From DATGFK01 sp040007395 (GTDB taxonomy: Bacteria; Chloroflexota; Anaerolineae; Aggregatilineales; UBA2796), in the NCBI GenBank assembly GCA_040007395.1, contig JBDTVG010000136.1, forward strand, positions 1 to 64,000: a stretch of DNA of 64,000 nt. The letters are read 5' to 3'. Below, piece by piece: positions 53,009 to 61,850 of this stretch. The translations under genes were made by a program, and so were the position numbers. The notes beneath the pieces are model-generated. The model saw only the letters and a program-made list of their open reading frames with translations. It searched no databases and was not told the origin of the DNA. How positions within the stretch are numbered: position 1 is the stretch's first letter; every line of letters begins with the position of its first letter.

Positions 53009-53395
53009 TTAGCCACAAGTACCATTAGGTCTGGGAAAAGGGTTGGCACGAACAAAAGGAAGGGTGGCAGTCGTTGGGAGAACAGCAGCGCTGCCAGCTA
53101 GCGGCAGGTACAGGCCATCAAAATCGCAAAGGGTGCCGGGCTTGGTGCCCAAAGCACGGAGCCAATGCAGAGCAGCAGGTTGCTAGGTTTGGTCGAGATG
53201 GTATAGGAAAGCGGCGGCGGTCAAGACCATCAAAAAGACACGGCGCAAATGTTCGAGGGTATGAACGCGGAGGGCTTCGACATCCAAGCCAGCTTCTTGG
53301 TCAAGGCGGTAGGTAGGCTCAATAGCGGGCGGTACCGCCAAGTGACAAAAATAGCTTGGGCAGCAGCGGCGGTGGTAATGGGGCTGTTATCCATC
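53009..53395 (-). pseudogene. IS4-like transposase C-terminal remnant
   Basis: Read on the minus strand: IEPTYRLDQEAGLDVEALRV and HTLEHLRRVFLMVL, then an in-frame TAG (53183-53185), then ALHWLRALGTKPGTLCDFDG to TAA at 53009-53011. This matches the end of IS4-like DDE transposases (IE-TYR motif, C-terminal RRLF region). Upstream, another frame gives IFVTWRYRP, so a frameshift near 53330 separates it. The catalytic N-terminal part is absent. Confidence 0.7.
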
Positions 53396-53772
53396 ATTTC
53401 GATGTTCTCACGGGAATATATCTGCACGAACAAGAATGGAATGACGCTTGGGACATGCTGGATCAGCATCTCGCCATGCAATCGTCACGCAAGGTTTTGT
53501 ATCATTCACAACTTGACCTTGATGTTGCGAAACGTTCTGAATCGGCACGTCCTCTGAAAGCTATCCCCGTCTATATCAAATATGCCCGTTGGCATATTGC
53601 TCAGCGTGATCGAAAACACTATCAAATTGCCGTCGGCTTTCTATCCAATGTGCGCGAGCTTTATCGACAATTGGGAAACGACTCCGCATGGCTAAAGTTG
53701 ATTGCGGAACTACGAACTGAGTTTGGTACATTACGGGCGTTACAGGATGAGATCAAAAAGGCCGGTTTATAA
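53392..53772 (+). pseudogene. 3' fragment of a SWIM zinc-finger-associated protein
   Basis: The last ~126 codons: GIYLHEQEWNDAWDMLDQH, then AIPVYIKYARWHIAQRDRKH, then LYRQLGNDSAWLKLI, ending LRALQDEIKKAGL. The TPR-like helix pattern and the end resemble the C-terminus of SWIM zinc-finger proteins. The 5' part is missing, replaced by the transposase remnant at 53009-53395. Assignment is by memory of the pattern. Confidence 0.5.
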
Positions 53773-53933
53773 AAATAAAGGTTGATCACAGATCACGCAA
53801 TCAACACCAGCACATCGAGCGGTTTCCGTGTAGCATAGCTATAATTTCCGTTCAATATACGGTCACGGTACGGGGTGACTTCTCACAGGCCTCAGATCAA
53901 GGTTAGGGATCTGCACAGATGCGCCACAAAAAA

Positions 53934-53987
53934 TGCAAATTTGATTGCAAATAGCTATATGGATAGATACCGAAGGCTTGTTATAAT
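53934..53987 (+). promoter_or_regulatory. Promoter of the BrxD-helicase operon with direct repeat
   Basis: An extended -10 box TG-T-TATAAT (53979-53987) has no good -35. Two identical TGCAAAT repeats (53934-53940 and 53946-53952), 12 bp apart, lie 30-45 bp before it, in activator or operator position. A 5' leader of about 30 nt leads to the ATG at 54027; AAAGGA at 54015-54020 is the ribosome-binding site. Confidence 0.55.
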
Positions 53988-54026
53988 TCAAAATGCGAAA
54001 TAATTGTCTCGGTTAAAGGAATACTT

Positions 54027-55070
54027 ATGCCTACTGAATCACTGACCGCGGCGCTGCAAACCCTTCGCGAAGATTATATACAAAAGCAAAAGGCGACCCA
54101 AAGCCTAATCGCTGCCATCAAAGGAAAATCAAGCGCTTTTGGCAAAGTTCAGCAGGCCATTAGCGATTATGCTGCTCAGAATGCTAACAGCGATCCAATG
54201 CTGGAATCTGTTCAAGAGGCAATTGGTGCCGCACAAGAAAACGTTAATCCACTGACGACTGTGCTAGGACGAGAGGCCAAATCCCTGACAACGTTTACGG
54301 GAGCGCTCAAAGGGGCAATGGATGCCCTGAGCACACATCCCGTCGATGTAGTTCGGTTAAGCCATCCAGTAGAAGCTCTGAAAACGAGCGACATTCAGGA
54401 CGAACGGCTTCTTCAGTTGTTGCCAGAACTGACACACGAATTAGAGGAAGCACAGGAAGCGCTCGGTGTGGTATTTGGTGCCGCACTCCGCGCAGCCTTG
54501 ACCGCACAGGGAATCGCAGTCACAGGCACATCACCCCAATTTGAAGTTGGGCGGTTCGAGATCGCTGCTAATTTTCTGAGCCGTTCGGCATCGATCAGCT
54601 ATGGCAAAGAAATCGTGGTTAAGCGTGTACCGCTGAGCATTGAAGCGATTCTCAAGGCCTATCAGGGTGTTTCTAAAAGCATTACCGGACGCAAAGAGGA
54701 TGGCGAAGTTTGGATCAGGCAGTTTTATACTGCATGGGAATTGGCCCGAGCGAAGCGTAATACAGAGGATAAACGGGCAAACATAGTAGACTGCTACTTC
54801 GAGATGGTGCTTCAGCGTCAGGCCAAAACGTTCTTCACCTCGCCAACAAAAAGCGTATTTGCTGACTATACCCGTGCCCAGTTCGCCTATGATCTTTTTG
54901 AGCTTGCCATTCGTCCCCAGCGATCTTATAACGGGACGGTGGTATATGCCCACGCTGGCACCCGTTCGCAGACCGATAAGGGGAATATCCGCAGCATGTG
55001 GATTGTCGAAGGGGCTGGCCCACATGATGGTCGGTACATTGGGGATATTGTTTTCGACAAGAACGAATAG
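54027..55070 (+). CDS. Coiled-coil protein, first gene of BrxD-helicase operon, unknown family
   Basis: A 347-residue protein not recognised. Residues 1-150 are helical with heptad-like spacing (LREDYIQKQKATQSLIAAIKGK, LELLPELTHELEEAQEAL). Residues ~165-347 form a mixed domain: GRFEIAANFLSRSASISYGKE, then FFTSPTKSVFADYTRAQFAYDLFELA, then NIRSMWIVEGAGPHDGRYIGDIVF. No nuclease, methylase or membrane segment. It precedes the first ATPase by 11 bp, so it is probably a subunit of the same complex, perhaps the scaffold or sensor. Confidence 0.85.
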   Translation: MPTESLTAALQTLREDYIQKQKATQSLIAAIKGKSSAFGKVQQAISDYAAQNANSDPMLESVQEAIGAAQENVNPLTTVLGREAKSLTTFTGALKGAMDALSTHPVDVVRLSHPVEALKTSDIQDERLLQLLPELTHELEEAQEALGVVFGAALRAALTAQGIAVTGTSPQFEVGRFEIAANFLSRSASISYGKEIVVKRVPLSIEAILKAYQGVSKSITGRKEDGEVWIRQFYTAWELARAKRNTEDKRANIVDCYFEMVLQRQAKTFFTSPTKSVFADYTRAQFAYDLFELAIRPQRSYNGTVVYAHAGTRSQTDKGNIRSMWIVEGAGPHDGRYIGDIVFDKNE

Positions 55071-55081
55071 GAGCATGTAGA

Positions 55082-56380
55082 ATGCTGCCAGATAAACGCC
55101 TTGCGACGCAGATTATTGAAGTGTTAGGTCAATCGGGAATCCCTATCTCGAAAGGGGTCAGCTATTACAATGTTGGCAATGAATCACTGTTGAATGCCAT
55201 CGATACGCATTATCTGGGTAGCTACCTGACCGAAGGCGGCGCTGTTTTTAAGCTGGTTGTCGGAGATTATGGCAGCGGTAAATCACACTTCCTGTACTGC
55301 GTTCGAGACCGCGCTTGGCAACGCAATTTTGCAGTAAGCAAGGTTGATCTCAGCCCGAAAGAAAGTCCTTATGATGATCAGAAGCGCGTTTATGCAGCGG
55401 TAGCCTCGTCGATCCTTTGGCACGTGCTTGGCGATACCAGTGAGGAAGAACGGGGCCTTGCCCGATTCTTGGAGGGGACGCTCCGGCGGCTGGTGGAAGC
55501 CAGTGGCTCTGATCTGCAAGACCCCACGGCAGCGCAGTTGCCCGATGTGGAAGCTTTGATCGAAACGCTGCAAAACACTCCTATCGATAGTTTAAGCCTG
55601 CAAAAAGCCGTTGTTGGTTATTTGAGTGCGCTGCTGTATCAGAAAGAGCTTCGGCAGGAGTCGCTGACACGCTGGCTTCAGGGCGAAGAGGTCACTCCAG
55701 AAGACATGCGCGATCTGCGCACGATAGGCGTTACCGAAAAGATCACAAAAACCAATGCGTTTAAAATGCTACGCTCGCTCTGCCAAGTGGTGCGTGCGTT
55801 GGGCTATGCGGGGCTAGTACTGTTATTCGACGAAGGGGATCGGATGTTGAGTATCGGTGGTAAATCTGAAAAGGTGGCCACCGATAATCTACGCGAAGTC
55901 ATCGACCGCTGCCGTGAAGACCTGCCCGGTGCCATGTTTATGTATGCGGTACCGCCCGATTTTATCAAAAGTATCATCCCCAAATATCAGGCATTAGATC
56001 AGCGTATTCGGGCACCTCACTATTTCTCGAAGTCGAACCCATTCAGCCCACAAATCAATCTAGATCACCTTGATATTCCCGATGAGGAATTACTGGTTCA
56101 GATCGGTTACCGCCTCCTCCCGATCTTCGACATTGCCTACGATACCAGCCTGAATGCCGACATACAGTCGCAAAATATCGCTGTGCTCTCGGCAGCCGCC
56201 CGTCGCGCCTATCTGGATATGAGCCACCGACGATTGTTCATCAAAGCGCTGATCACCGAATGGTATCGGCAAAAAGAAGTAGGCGAACAGGTCATGTCAA
56301 CAGAATATGCGGAAGCACTGATTCGGGGTCAGTATCAGACCTTGAATGAACTTGCAGACCGTATGCAAAGCCCCTATTGA
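55082..56380 (+). CDS. BrxD-like ATPase (DUF2791), paralogue 1
   Basis: A 432-residue P-loop protein. Walker A is GDYGSGKSHFL (residues 61-71) and Walker B GLVLLFDEGDRM (~244-255), followed by MYAVPPDFIKSI as a sensor-like strand. This is the pattern of BrxD (DUF2791) from BREX/Pgl phage-defence loci. The N-terminal ~45 residues (QSGIPISKGVSYYNVG) match the family start. It is 12 bp upstream of the second ATPase gene. Confidence 0.88.
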   Translation: MLPDKRLATQIIEVLGQSGIPISKGVSYYNVGNESLLNAIDTHYLGSYLTEGGAVFKLVVGDYGSGKSHFLYCVRDRAWQRNFAVSKVDLSPKESPYDDQKRVYAAVASSILWHVLGDTSEEERGLARFLEGTLRRLVEASGSDLQDPTAAQLPDVEALIETLQNTPIDSLSLQKAVVGYLSALLYQKELRQESLTRWLQGEEVTPEDMRDLRTIGVTEKITKTNAFKMLRSLCQVVRALGYAGLVLLFDEGDRMLSIGGKSEKVATDNLREVIDRCREDLPGAMFMYAVPPDFIKSIIPKYQALDQRIRAPHYFSKSNPFSPQINLDHLDIPDEELLVQIGYRLLPIFDIAYDTSLNADIQSQNIAVLSAAARRAYLDMSHRRLFIKALITEWYRQKEVGEQVMSTEYAEALIRGQYQTLNELADRMQSPY

Positions 56381-56392
56381 GGTTCGTAGCTG

Positions 56393-57751
56393 ATGCCAAC
56401 TGTGCAGGTCAAACACAATCGTTTGGGCGAAGGGACGCTAATCAGGAAACTGAATGGTGGTTTTCTGTGGGAGGTACGCTTTCCTTCAGGTCATGCTTAT
56501 CGGCTCCCCTTTAAAGAGTTCGAATCTACTGCTGCGCAGATTTCAACGAACGGCGTTTCCGATCAGTTCCGTACTCGCCAAGCACTCGAAGCGCTGCGTA
56601 TGGGGATTGTTCCTCTCGAAAACGTCCGGGATCTGACAATTGGGCTGGAAACAGAACGGGTAAGTCTACAACGTGCGCTTGCTCGCAGTCAGGAGGAGGG
56701 CGGCGATGTGATGGCGGTTATTGCCGATTACGGATTTGGCAAGAGTCATTTTATCGAACTAACCGCCCAAAACGCCCTTGAGAAGAATTTCATTGTTGCT
56801 TCCGCTAGTCTCGATCTCGTTGAAGCGCCGCCGGGAAAAGCACGCGAAATTTATAAAGCGCTTGTCCACACGATCCAATATCCCGATACCGATGAGCAGG
56901 GGTTGGCACCCTTGATGCGTGCGGCTGTGGAAAACCCCGCAGTCTTACAGCAATTTGTAGAACGCAAACCAATTGAGGACTGTCCGCTTTCGGTAGCGTT
57001 GCTGGCGTTGGCTGATTGTCGCAGCCAAACCGCCTATGATGATATTATCGCTTGGATCAGCGGTGCAGTAACCACGCCTAGCGCCGACGCTAGAGCGTAT
57101 CTTTCAAAGCCGCCAAAACTGTATCTGAATGGGGAAGTTGCCCGCCAATATACCTATCTATTGAGCGCGATCAGTGTTTTGGCGAAAATGCTAGGTTTAA
57201 GTGGCTTGGCGGTACTCATCGATGAATCCGAGCACTACTCACTGTTGCGCGCTGCACAACGGGGGAAAGCCGATTCGTTTTTTAAGTCGCTGATCTATGC
57301 CGCAGTAGGCGAAAATAATCGCCGGATCGACATCAGCACCATTCCTAACCATACACGCGCCAATTATCCAATTACCTTTGCTAGCCCCAGTAATCTGTTC
57401 TTTGTTTTCGCCTCCACGGAGAGCGAAAATCGAATGCCAATCGAGAGCTGGTTAGCGCCATCTCAGCAGGTACGGCTGGATGATCGCTTCCTGAAAGACG
57501 ACATTTTGAAATTTGCCAAGATGGTTTTACGTTACCACAGTGTTGCCTATAACTATGCCCCCAGTGCTGATCGGTACAAATCGCTGTTGGAAAACGTATC
57601 TGTACTGCTGTCGCGCACACTTAGCCAGCATAGAATCAATCTAAGGCAATTGATCCAACTCATGGTGACAATTTGTGATCTGATGTTCTTGCACAGAGAT
57701 TACGATGAAAAGGTGCTATTGCAAGAATTGGGATCGGGATTGGGCATGTGA
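56393..57751 (+). CDS. BrxD-like ATPase (DUF2791), paralogue 2 with N-terminal SH3-like extension
   Basis: A 452-residue P-loop protein, about as long as the first ATPase but clearly different. Walker A is ADYGFGKSHF (111-120) and Walker B LAVLIDESEHYSLL (~272-285). The first ~45 residues (VKHNRLGEGTLIRKLNGGFLWEVRF) resemble a small beta-barrel like those in RapA/UvrD or CarD-type proteins. FVFASTESENRMP is a sensor-like strand. With paralogue 1 it could form a hetero-oligomer. The gene overlaps the helicase by GTGA. Confidence 0.88.
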   Translation: MPTVQVKHNRLGEGTLIRKLNGGFLWEVRFPSGHAYRLPFKEFESTAAQISTNGVSDQFRTRQALEALRMGIVPLENVRDLTIGLETERVSLQRALARSQEEGGDVMAVIADYGFGKSHFIELTAQNALEKNFIVASASLDLVEAPPGKAREIYKALVHTIQYPDTDEQGLAPLMRAAVENPAVLQQFVERKPIEDCPLSVALLALADCRSQTAYDDIIAWISGAVTTPSADARAYLSKPPKLYLNGEVARQYTYLLSAISVLAKMLGLSGLAVLIDESEHYSLLRAAQRGKADSFFKSLIYAAVGENNRRIDISTIPNHTRANYPITFASPSNLFFVFASTESENRMPIESWLAPSQQVRLDDRFLKDDILKFAKMVLRYHSVAYNYAPSADRYKSLLENVSVLLSRTLSQHRINLRQLIQLMVTICDLMFLHRDYDEKVLLQELGSGLGM

Positions 57752-59829
57752 ACGAAATAGAGCGTCAGCTAGCGCTCAAGGCGCGTCTAGACCGCACTTG
57801 GTCTGCTTTTTTCTCGAAACACGGCAACTTTACATCGACACAATGTGCTGCTATCCCTGTGCTGCTCGATGGCGCAAATGTGATGCTCTGCGCACCAACT
57901 GCTAGCGGCAAAACGGAAGCCGTTCTTGCGCCTTTGATCGAACGGCACGTCCCACGCAGCCAATCGGGGTTCCTGACGATACTGTATCTGACACCCACTA
58001 AAGCATTAGTGAACGATCTGCGGGTAAGGTTAAGCATTCCGTTGGACGCGTTGCGGATTGGCCTTGGTGTCAAAACGCGCGACTTGAATACCGTAAGCAA
58101 GGGGAATATTCCAACAATCCTGATCACCACTCCGGAATCATGTGATTCGTTGCTGGCATCGCAACCGCGGGCCTTCCTCAATTTACGGGCTGTGATTATC
58201 GATGAGCTTCATCTGTTTGATGCTACTCCGCGTGGCGATCAGTTACGGGTCATCCTGAATCGTATTCGTCGCATTCGCGGCTATGCTGCGCAGTGTAACG
58301 ATGCACCCGATGCCGAAATTCAATATGCGGCGATCTCGGCTTCTTTGCCTCAGCCCAAACAAGCGACTGCGCGCTACTTTAGTGACGCGACGGTCATCGA
58401 GATTGGCGGCGCTAGGCCGGTTCAGGCCAAACTTATCGCCCTTTCGCCAGATTACCCTGCCGAATTGGTCGCGTATCTCGACACATTCCGGGCACATCAC
58501 TTGAAAAAAGCGCTCGTCTTTTGCAACACTCGCGCCGAAGTGGAAGCTTACGCTGCCGCCGTACATGAGCAGTCCCCATTCGGCGACGCCGTTTTTGTTC
58601 ATTATTCCAATCTGGAAGCCAAACACCGCCGCGACATTGAGCAGCGCTTCGCAGCGTCGCCCGTTGCGATTTGTTTTGCCAGCAGTACGCTCGAACTGGG
58701 CATCGACATCGGCAGTATCGACGTGATCCTGTTGATTGGCGCACCGGGCAGCGTTGCATCGTTCATACAGCGGGCTGGGCGTGGCAGCAGGCGGCAATCT
58801 GCTATCAATATTGCCTGCTTTTACCGCACAGAATTGGAAAAACGCCTATTCGAAGTGTTGTCCAGCGAATCAGGTAAAGCACTTACAGAAACTACGGTTG
58901 GGCGATTTCGTCCAGCGGTTGCCGTACAGCAGATTTTCAGTTTGCTCAAGCAGAACCCCGCTGGTGTCATCCGGCTGTCGGAATTAGATTCTTTGTTTGA
59001 AGGATTATTAACAGATGAATCATTGCGTACCATCGTTGGACAGCTTGAATCGCTGCACTATCTATATCCTGCACGGTCTGGAGAATGGCGGGCAGGAGAG
59101 CGTCTGAACCGACTAATCGATCAACAGGCCAATCCGCATCAAACCCTGAGCCTATACAGCAATATTAAGGGTTATGAAGGCCGAAAAATCGAAATTCGCG
59201 ATCAGAATACACAGGAGACAATTGCACGCGTCGATGCTCAATGGCTGGATCGCGATATATTGACTCTAGAAGGTCGTGTCGTTGACGTTGAGTGGTACGA
59301 CGGCGATGCCCTGTGGATCACCCCGTCACCAGATCGGCAGGCGGCAGACAAACTGCGCTATATGTCGTCGCGTCAGCTTTTAAGCTTTGATCTGGCACAA
59401 AAATTGATGGCACAGTTTGGGTTGGTGCCAAACAACGCGCCTCTGGTTGAAACGCCCGTAGGTTGGTTGTGGTTTCACTGGCTAGGCGATCTGTATGGGC
59501 AGGCACTGCGCGATCTGGTCGCAGGACACCTTTCGGTAAAATCGGTTTCACAAATCGGTCTATGTTTGCTTTTGTCCAGCGAGCCACAGCATGTAATAGC
59601 AGAATGGACAAATCGGGAAATTACGCGATATCTTGAAGATAACTACATAAAGTTTGAATCTATGCTTGATCTAGGCCCTTATCAACATCTCTTGCCAACG
59701 GCCTTACGTCGTCAGACAGTGATTGAACAATTCAACGTACCCGCATTTCAGACTGTGTTGGGCAAACTTAGCCTGTTTCGCGCCTCTGAATCGCTGGCTT
59801 CAGAACTTCAATCCTTGTTGGGATCATAG
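57748..59829 (+). CDS. Lhr/BrxHI-like DEAD-box helicase
   Basis: A 693-residue superfamily 2 helicase. Motif I APTASGKTEA (49-58), Ia LTPTKAL (81-87), Ib TTPES (127-131), II DELH (152-155), III SAS (197-199), IV VFCNTR (257-262), V STLELGIDIG (313-322) and VI QRAGRGSR (341-348) are all intact. A winged-helix and beta-barrel C-terminal part follow, as in Lhr core helicases. Length suits BrxHI. Starts at a GTG overlapping the ATPase stop, so it is tightly coupled. Confidence 0.92.
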   Translation: MNEIERQLALKARLDRTWSAFFSKHGNFTSTQCAAIPVLLDGANVMLCAPTASGKTEAVLAPLIERHVPRSQSGFLTILYLTPTKALVNDLRVRLSIPLDALRIGLGVKTRDLNTVSKGNIPTILITTPESCDSLLASQPRAFLNLRAVIIDELHLFDATPRGDQLRVILNRIRRIRGYAAQCNDAPDAEIQYAAISASLPQPKQATARYFSDATVIEIGGARPVQAKLIALSPDYPAELVAYLDTFRAHHLKKALVFCNTRAEVEAYAAAVHEQSPFGDAVFVHYSNLEAKHRRDIEQRFAASPVAICFASSTLELGIDIGSIDVILLIGAPGSVASFIQRAGRGSRRQSAINIACFYRTELEKRLFEVLSSESGKALTETTVGRFRPAVAVQQIFSLLKQNPAGVIRLSELDSLFEGLLTDESLRTIVGQLESLHYLYPARSGEWRAGERLNRLIDQQANPHQTLSLYSNIKGYEGRKIEIRDQNTQETIARVDAQWLDRDILTLEGRVVDVEWYDGDALWITPSPDRQAADKLRYMSSRQLLSFDLAQKLMAQFGLVPNNAPLVETPVGWLWFHWLGDLYGQALRDLVAGHLSVKSVSQIGLCLLLSSEPQHVIAEWTNREITRYLEDNYIKFESMLDLGPYQHLLPTALRRQTVIEQFNVPAFQTVLGKLSLFRASESLASELQSLLGS

Positions 59830-59974
59830 CCGCAGACAATTTGGGCACACGGATTGCTTGGGCAGGTTCTAATCCGGCGATTTTCAAAATTTGCAACCTT
59901 TTCCAGAATTAATTCGTCAATCGCATTCATCGCATACCCTTTTACACCGTGGGCTATAGTAGACTCAGTCCACT

Positions 59975-60041
59975 AGTATTACCGCCGCCGATAGGGAGGA
60001 CGGGTGGCAAGACGACGACGGTAATGGGCGGCTGTAATACT
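59975..60041. repeat. Imperfect inverted repeat (15-bp arms)
   Basis: AGTATTACCGCCGCC (59975-59989) pairs with GGCGGCTGTAATACT (60027-60041), 14 of 15 bases, over a ~37-nt centre. Within the centre, GACGACGACGGTAAT can alternatively pair with ATTACCGCCGCC, giving two exclusive hairpins. It lies between the helicase and DUF4230 genes and could be a small mobile element or an RNA switch. Confidence 0.5.
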
Positions 60042-60095
60042 AACAATTGCTAACTTTCGATAGGTGACTGAAGACCGCGAGTTTGGTACTTTCTA

Positions 60096-60836
60096 TTATT
60101 GGCAGCTATCAGGCAGTGGCGTATTAGGATCGGGTGGAGTAGTTAGGATGGTGACTTTCTTTACCCCCATGCCCAGTACAAAATTATTCAAAATAGTTTG
60201 GGCGTGGGTTTGCACCTCGTTGTAAATGTTGGCATCAAGTGCTGACTTGCGAAACTCTGCTACCGCAAAACGCCGCGCTTCTTGGTCAAGATTGGGCGCG
60301 GGCTTGGCAAACAAGCCAGTATCGCGTGAAACCACATACGACGATTTTTCGTCCAGAAAGCAGTCTATCAAGTGCGGCGCGGGCATCTGGATAGTTAAGG
60401 TATCGGCACTCGATCCGCTGATCGTGACATTTTTTACGTCGATCCCGGCGGTGATATGACCTACCGCGACCATCAGCAATTTATCACCGTACAGACCATT
60501 CAGAATACCGGGCATATCGCGTTGACTCGTGACCAGACTCGAATAGTTGTAGCGAGTAGTCATCAATTCCGAAAGCGATTGGATACGTTCTAGCACGGTT
60601 GTGCCTTGAATTGTCACCGGGGCTGGCCCGCCCGTGAAGGCCGCGATAAGCCCCGGTGGCACCGTGATCACCTGACGGATGACCAGCACAATTGCCCCTC
60701 CCACAGCACAGGTAGTGACTAAAATCAGCACCAGTAGCGCGAGACAAAAAGATCGAAACCAACCGGAACTTTGGGGGGCGGGTGGGTACCCAGCAGGATA
60801 TGCTGTATCGGTTGCGCTGTCTCTCGTGCCACTCAT
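60096..60836 (-). CDS. DUF4230 protein
   Basis: A 246-residue protein with one membrane segment (~28-52). TTVLERIQSLSELMTTRYNYSSLV, ITAGIDVKNVTISGSSADTLTIQMPAPHLIDC and TGLF match the conserved parts of DUF4230. The domain is outside the membrane. Function unknown. Confidence 0.82.
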   Translation of the reverse strand: MSGTRDSATDTAYPAGYPPAPQSSGWFRSFCLALLVLILVTTCAVGGAIVLVIRQVITVPPGLIAAFTGGPAPVTIQGTTVLERIQSLSELMTTRYNYSSLVTSQRDMPGILNGLYGDKLLMVAVGHITAGIDVKNVTISGSSADTLTIQMPAPHLIDCFLDEKSSYVVSRDTGLFAKPAPNLDQEARRFAVAEFRKSALDANIYNEVQTHAQTILNNFVLGMGVKKVTILTTPPDPNTPLPDSCQ

Positions 60837-60919
60837 TCGCGAACTTCCTTTCGATCATGTACTGCGGAGGTGCATAGCAATTGTGAGATGGATTGAGCGT
60901 TTCTAGTAGTTTGTCGCGA

Positions 60920-61759
60920 TTAATGCAGACCTGCAAAGAGATCATCGGGAGCCGCATCCGGGGGCAGTGGTACGCCCTCCGCGAAGGCAAAAGTCTCGAC
61001 AGACCGCCACTGATCCCATGTTTCCTCGGGCAGCTTGGCGAAGATCCCATTCGGGTCTAGCTGTGTTTTGTGGGCGCTTAGCGACTGCTTTTTGAGCGCC
61101 ACATATTGTTTGACATTCACGCGATTGGTGATCAATTCGTCGGGCAGGCCAAATTTGTCGGCAGGAAGGTTCTTGAACACTGAGTGAATGCCCATCTCAT
61201 CGAAAATCTTCGCCATTCGGATGCGGGCACTGCGTGGAATTGACGCATAGAATAGGCGGCTTGGGGCAAAGGCCGCGCCCGCTTCGGGATAGAGCGTTGG
61301 ATCGTTTGCCGCATGGAAGGCTTTAGTCGTCCAACGATGGATGGCAATATGATCGGGATGTCCATAGCCGCCCGTCACATCAAAGGTAACGATCACAGTT
61401 GGCTTGAAGCTGCGGATCACTTTGACGATCTTGCCAACAGCTTCCGTTTCGTCAGCGTTGATAAAGGCACGGGGATCTTTATTTTCGCTTGTGCCATCCA
61501 TCCCTGAATCGCGGTAATCCAGAAAATAGACATTAGGCACACCGAGAATATTCATCGCAGTACGCAATTCCTGCTCGCGTACCTGCCCTAACGTTTCTGG
61601 GGTCGCCAGACTCGGATCGGCAATCTCGCCCACTTCACCGCGAGTCGCGCACAGCAACCCCACTCGCATCCCCTGATCGAGGCACATTCTGAGGGTTCCA
61701 CTCGCGCCTTGTTCATCGTCTGGGTGAGCGTAAGAAGCCAAAATCGATAGATCAGACAT
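60920..61759 (-). CDS. PIG-L/LmbE family deacetylase
   Basis: A 279-residue zinc hydrolase. AHPDDE near residue 11 and GHPDHIAIHRW near residue 135 are the metal-binding motifs. GlcNAc-type deacetylases of this family act in thiol or glycan metabolism, for example bacillithiol or mycothiol. Start at 61759; the longer frame lacks similarity. Confidence 0.92.
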   Translation of the reverse strand: MSDLSILASYAHPDDEQGASGTLRMCLDQGMRVGLLCATRGEVGEIADPSLATPETLGQVREQELRTAMNILGVPNVYFLDYRDSGMDGTSENKDPRAFINADETEAVGKIVKVIRSFKPTVIVTFDVTGGYGHPDHIAIHRWTTKAFHAANDPTLYPEAGAAFAPSRLFYASIPRSARIRMAKIFDEMGIHSVFKNLPADKFGLPDELITNRVNVKQYVALKKQSLSAHKTQLDPNGIFAKLPEETWDQWRSVETFAFAEGVPLPPDAAPDDLFAGLH

Positions 61760-61850
61760 ATCAACAATCCTCAACGACACATACAACACGTCAATGCATT
61801 CTAGTTTACCCAAAAAACAAGAAATTTTAGGATGAACTATGATCCGCCCG

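Noticed and set aside
53249..53557. ORF of 102 codons on the plus strand
   Set aside because: It is a shadow of the transposase remnant and SWIM-like fragment.
54027..59829. Complete BREX locus
   Set aside because: PglZ, PglX methylase, BrxC, BrxA and BrxB are all absent in the window; only BrxD- and BrxHI-like genes are present.
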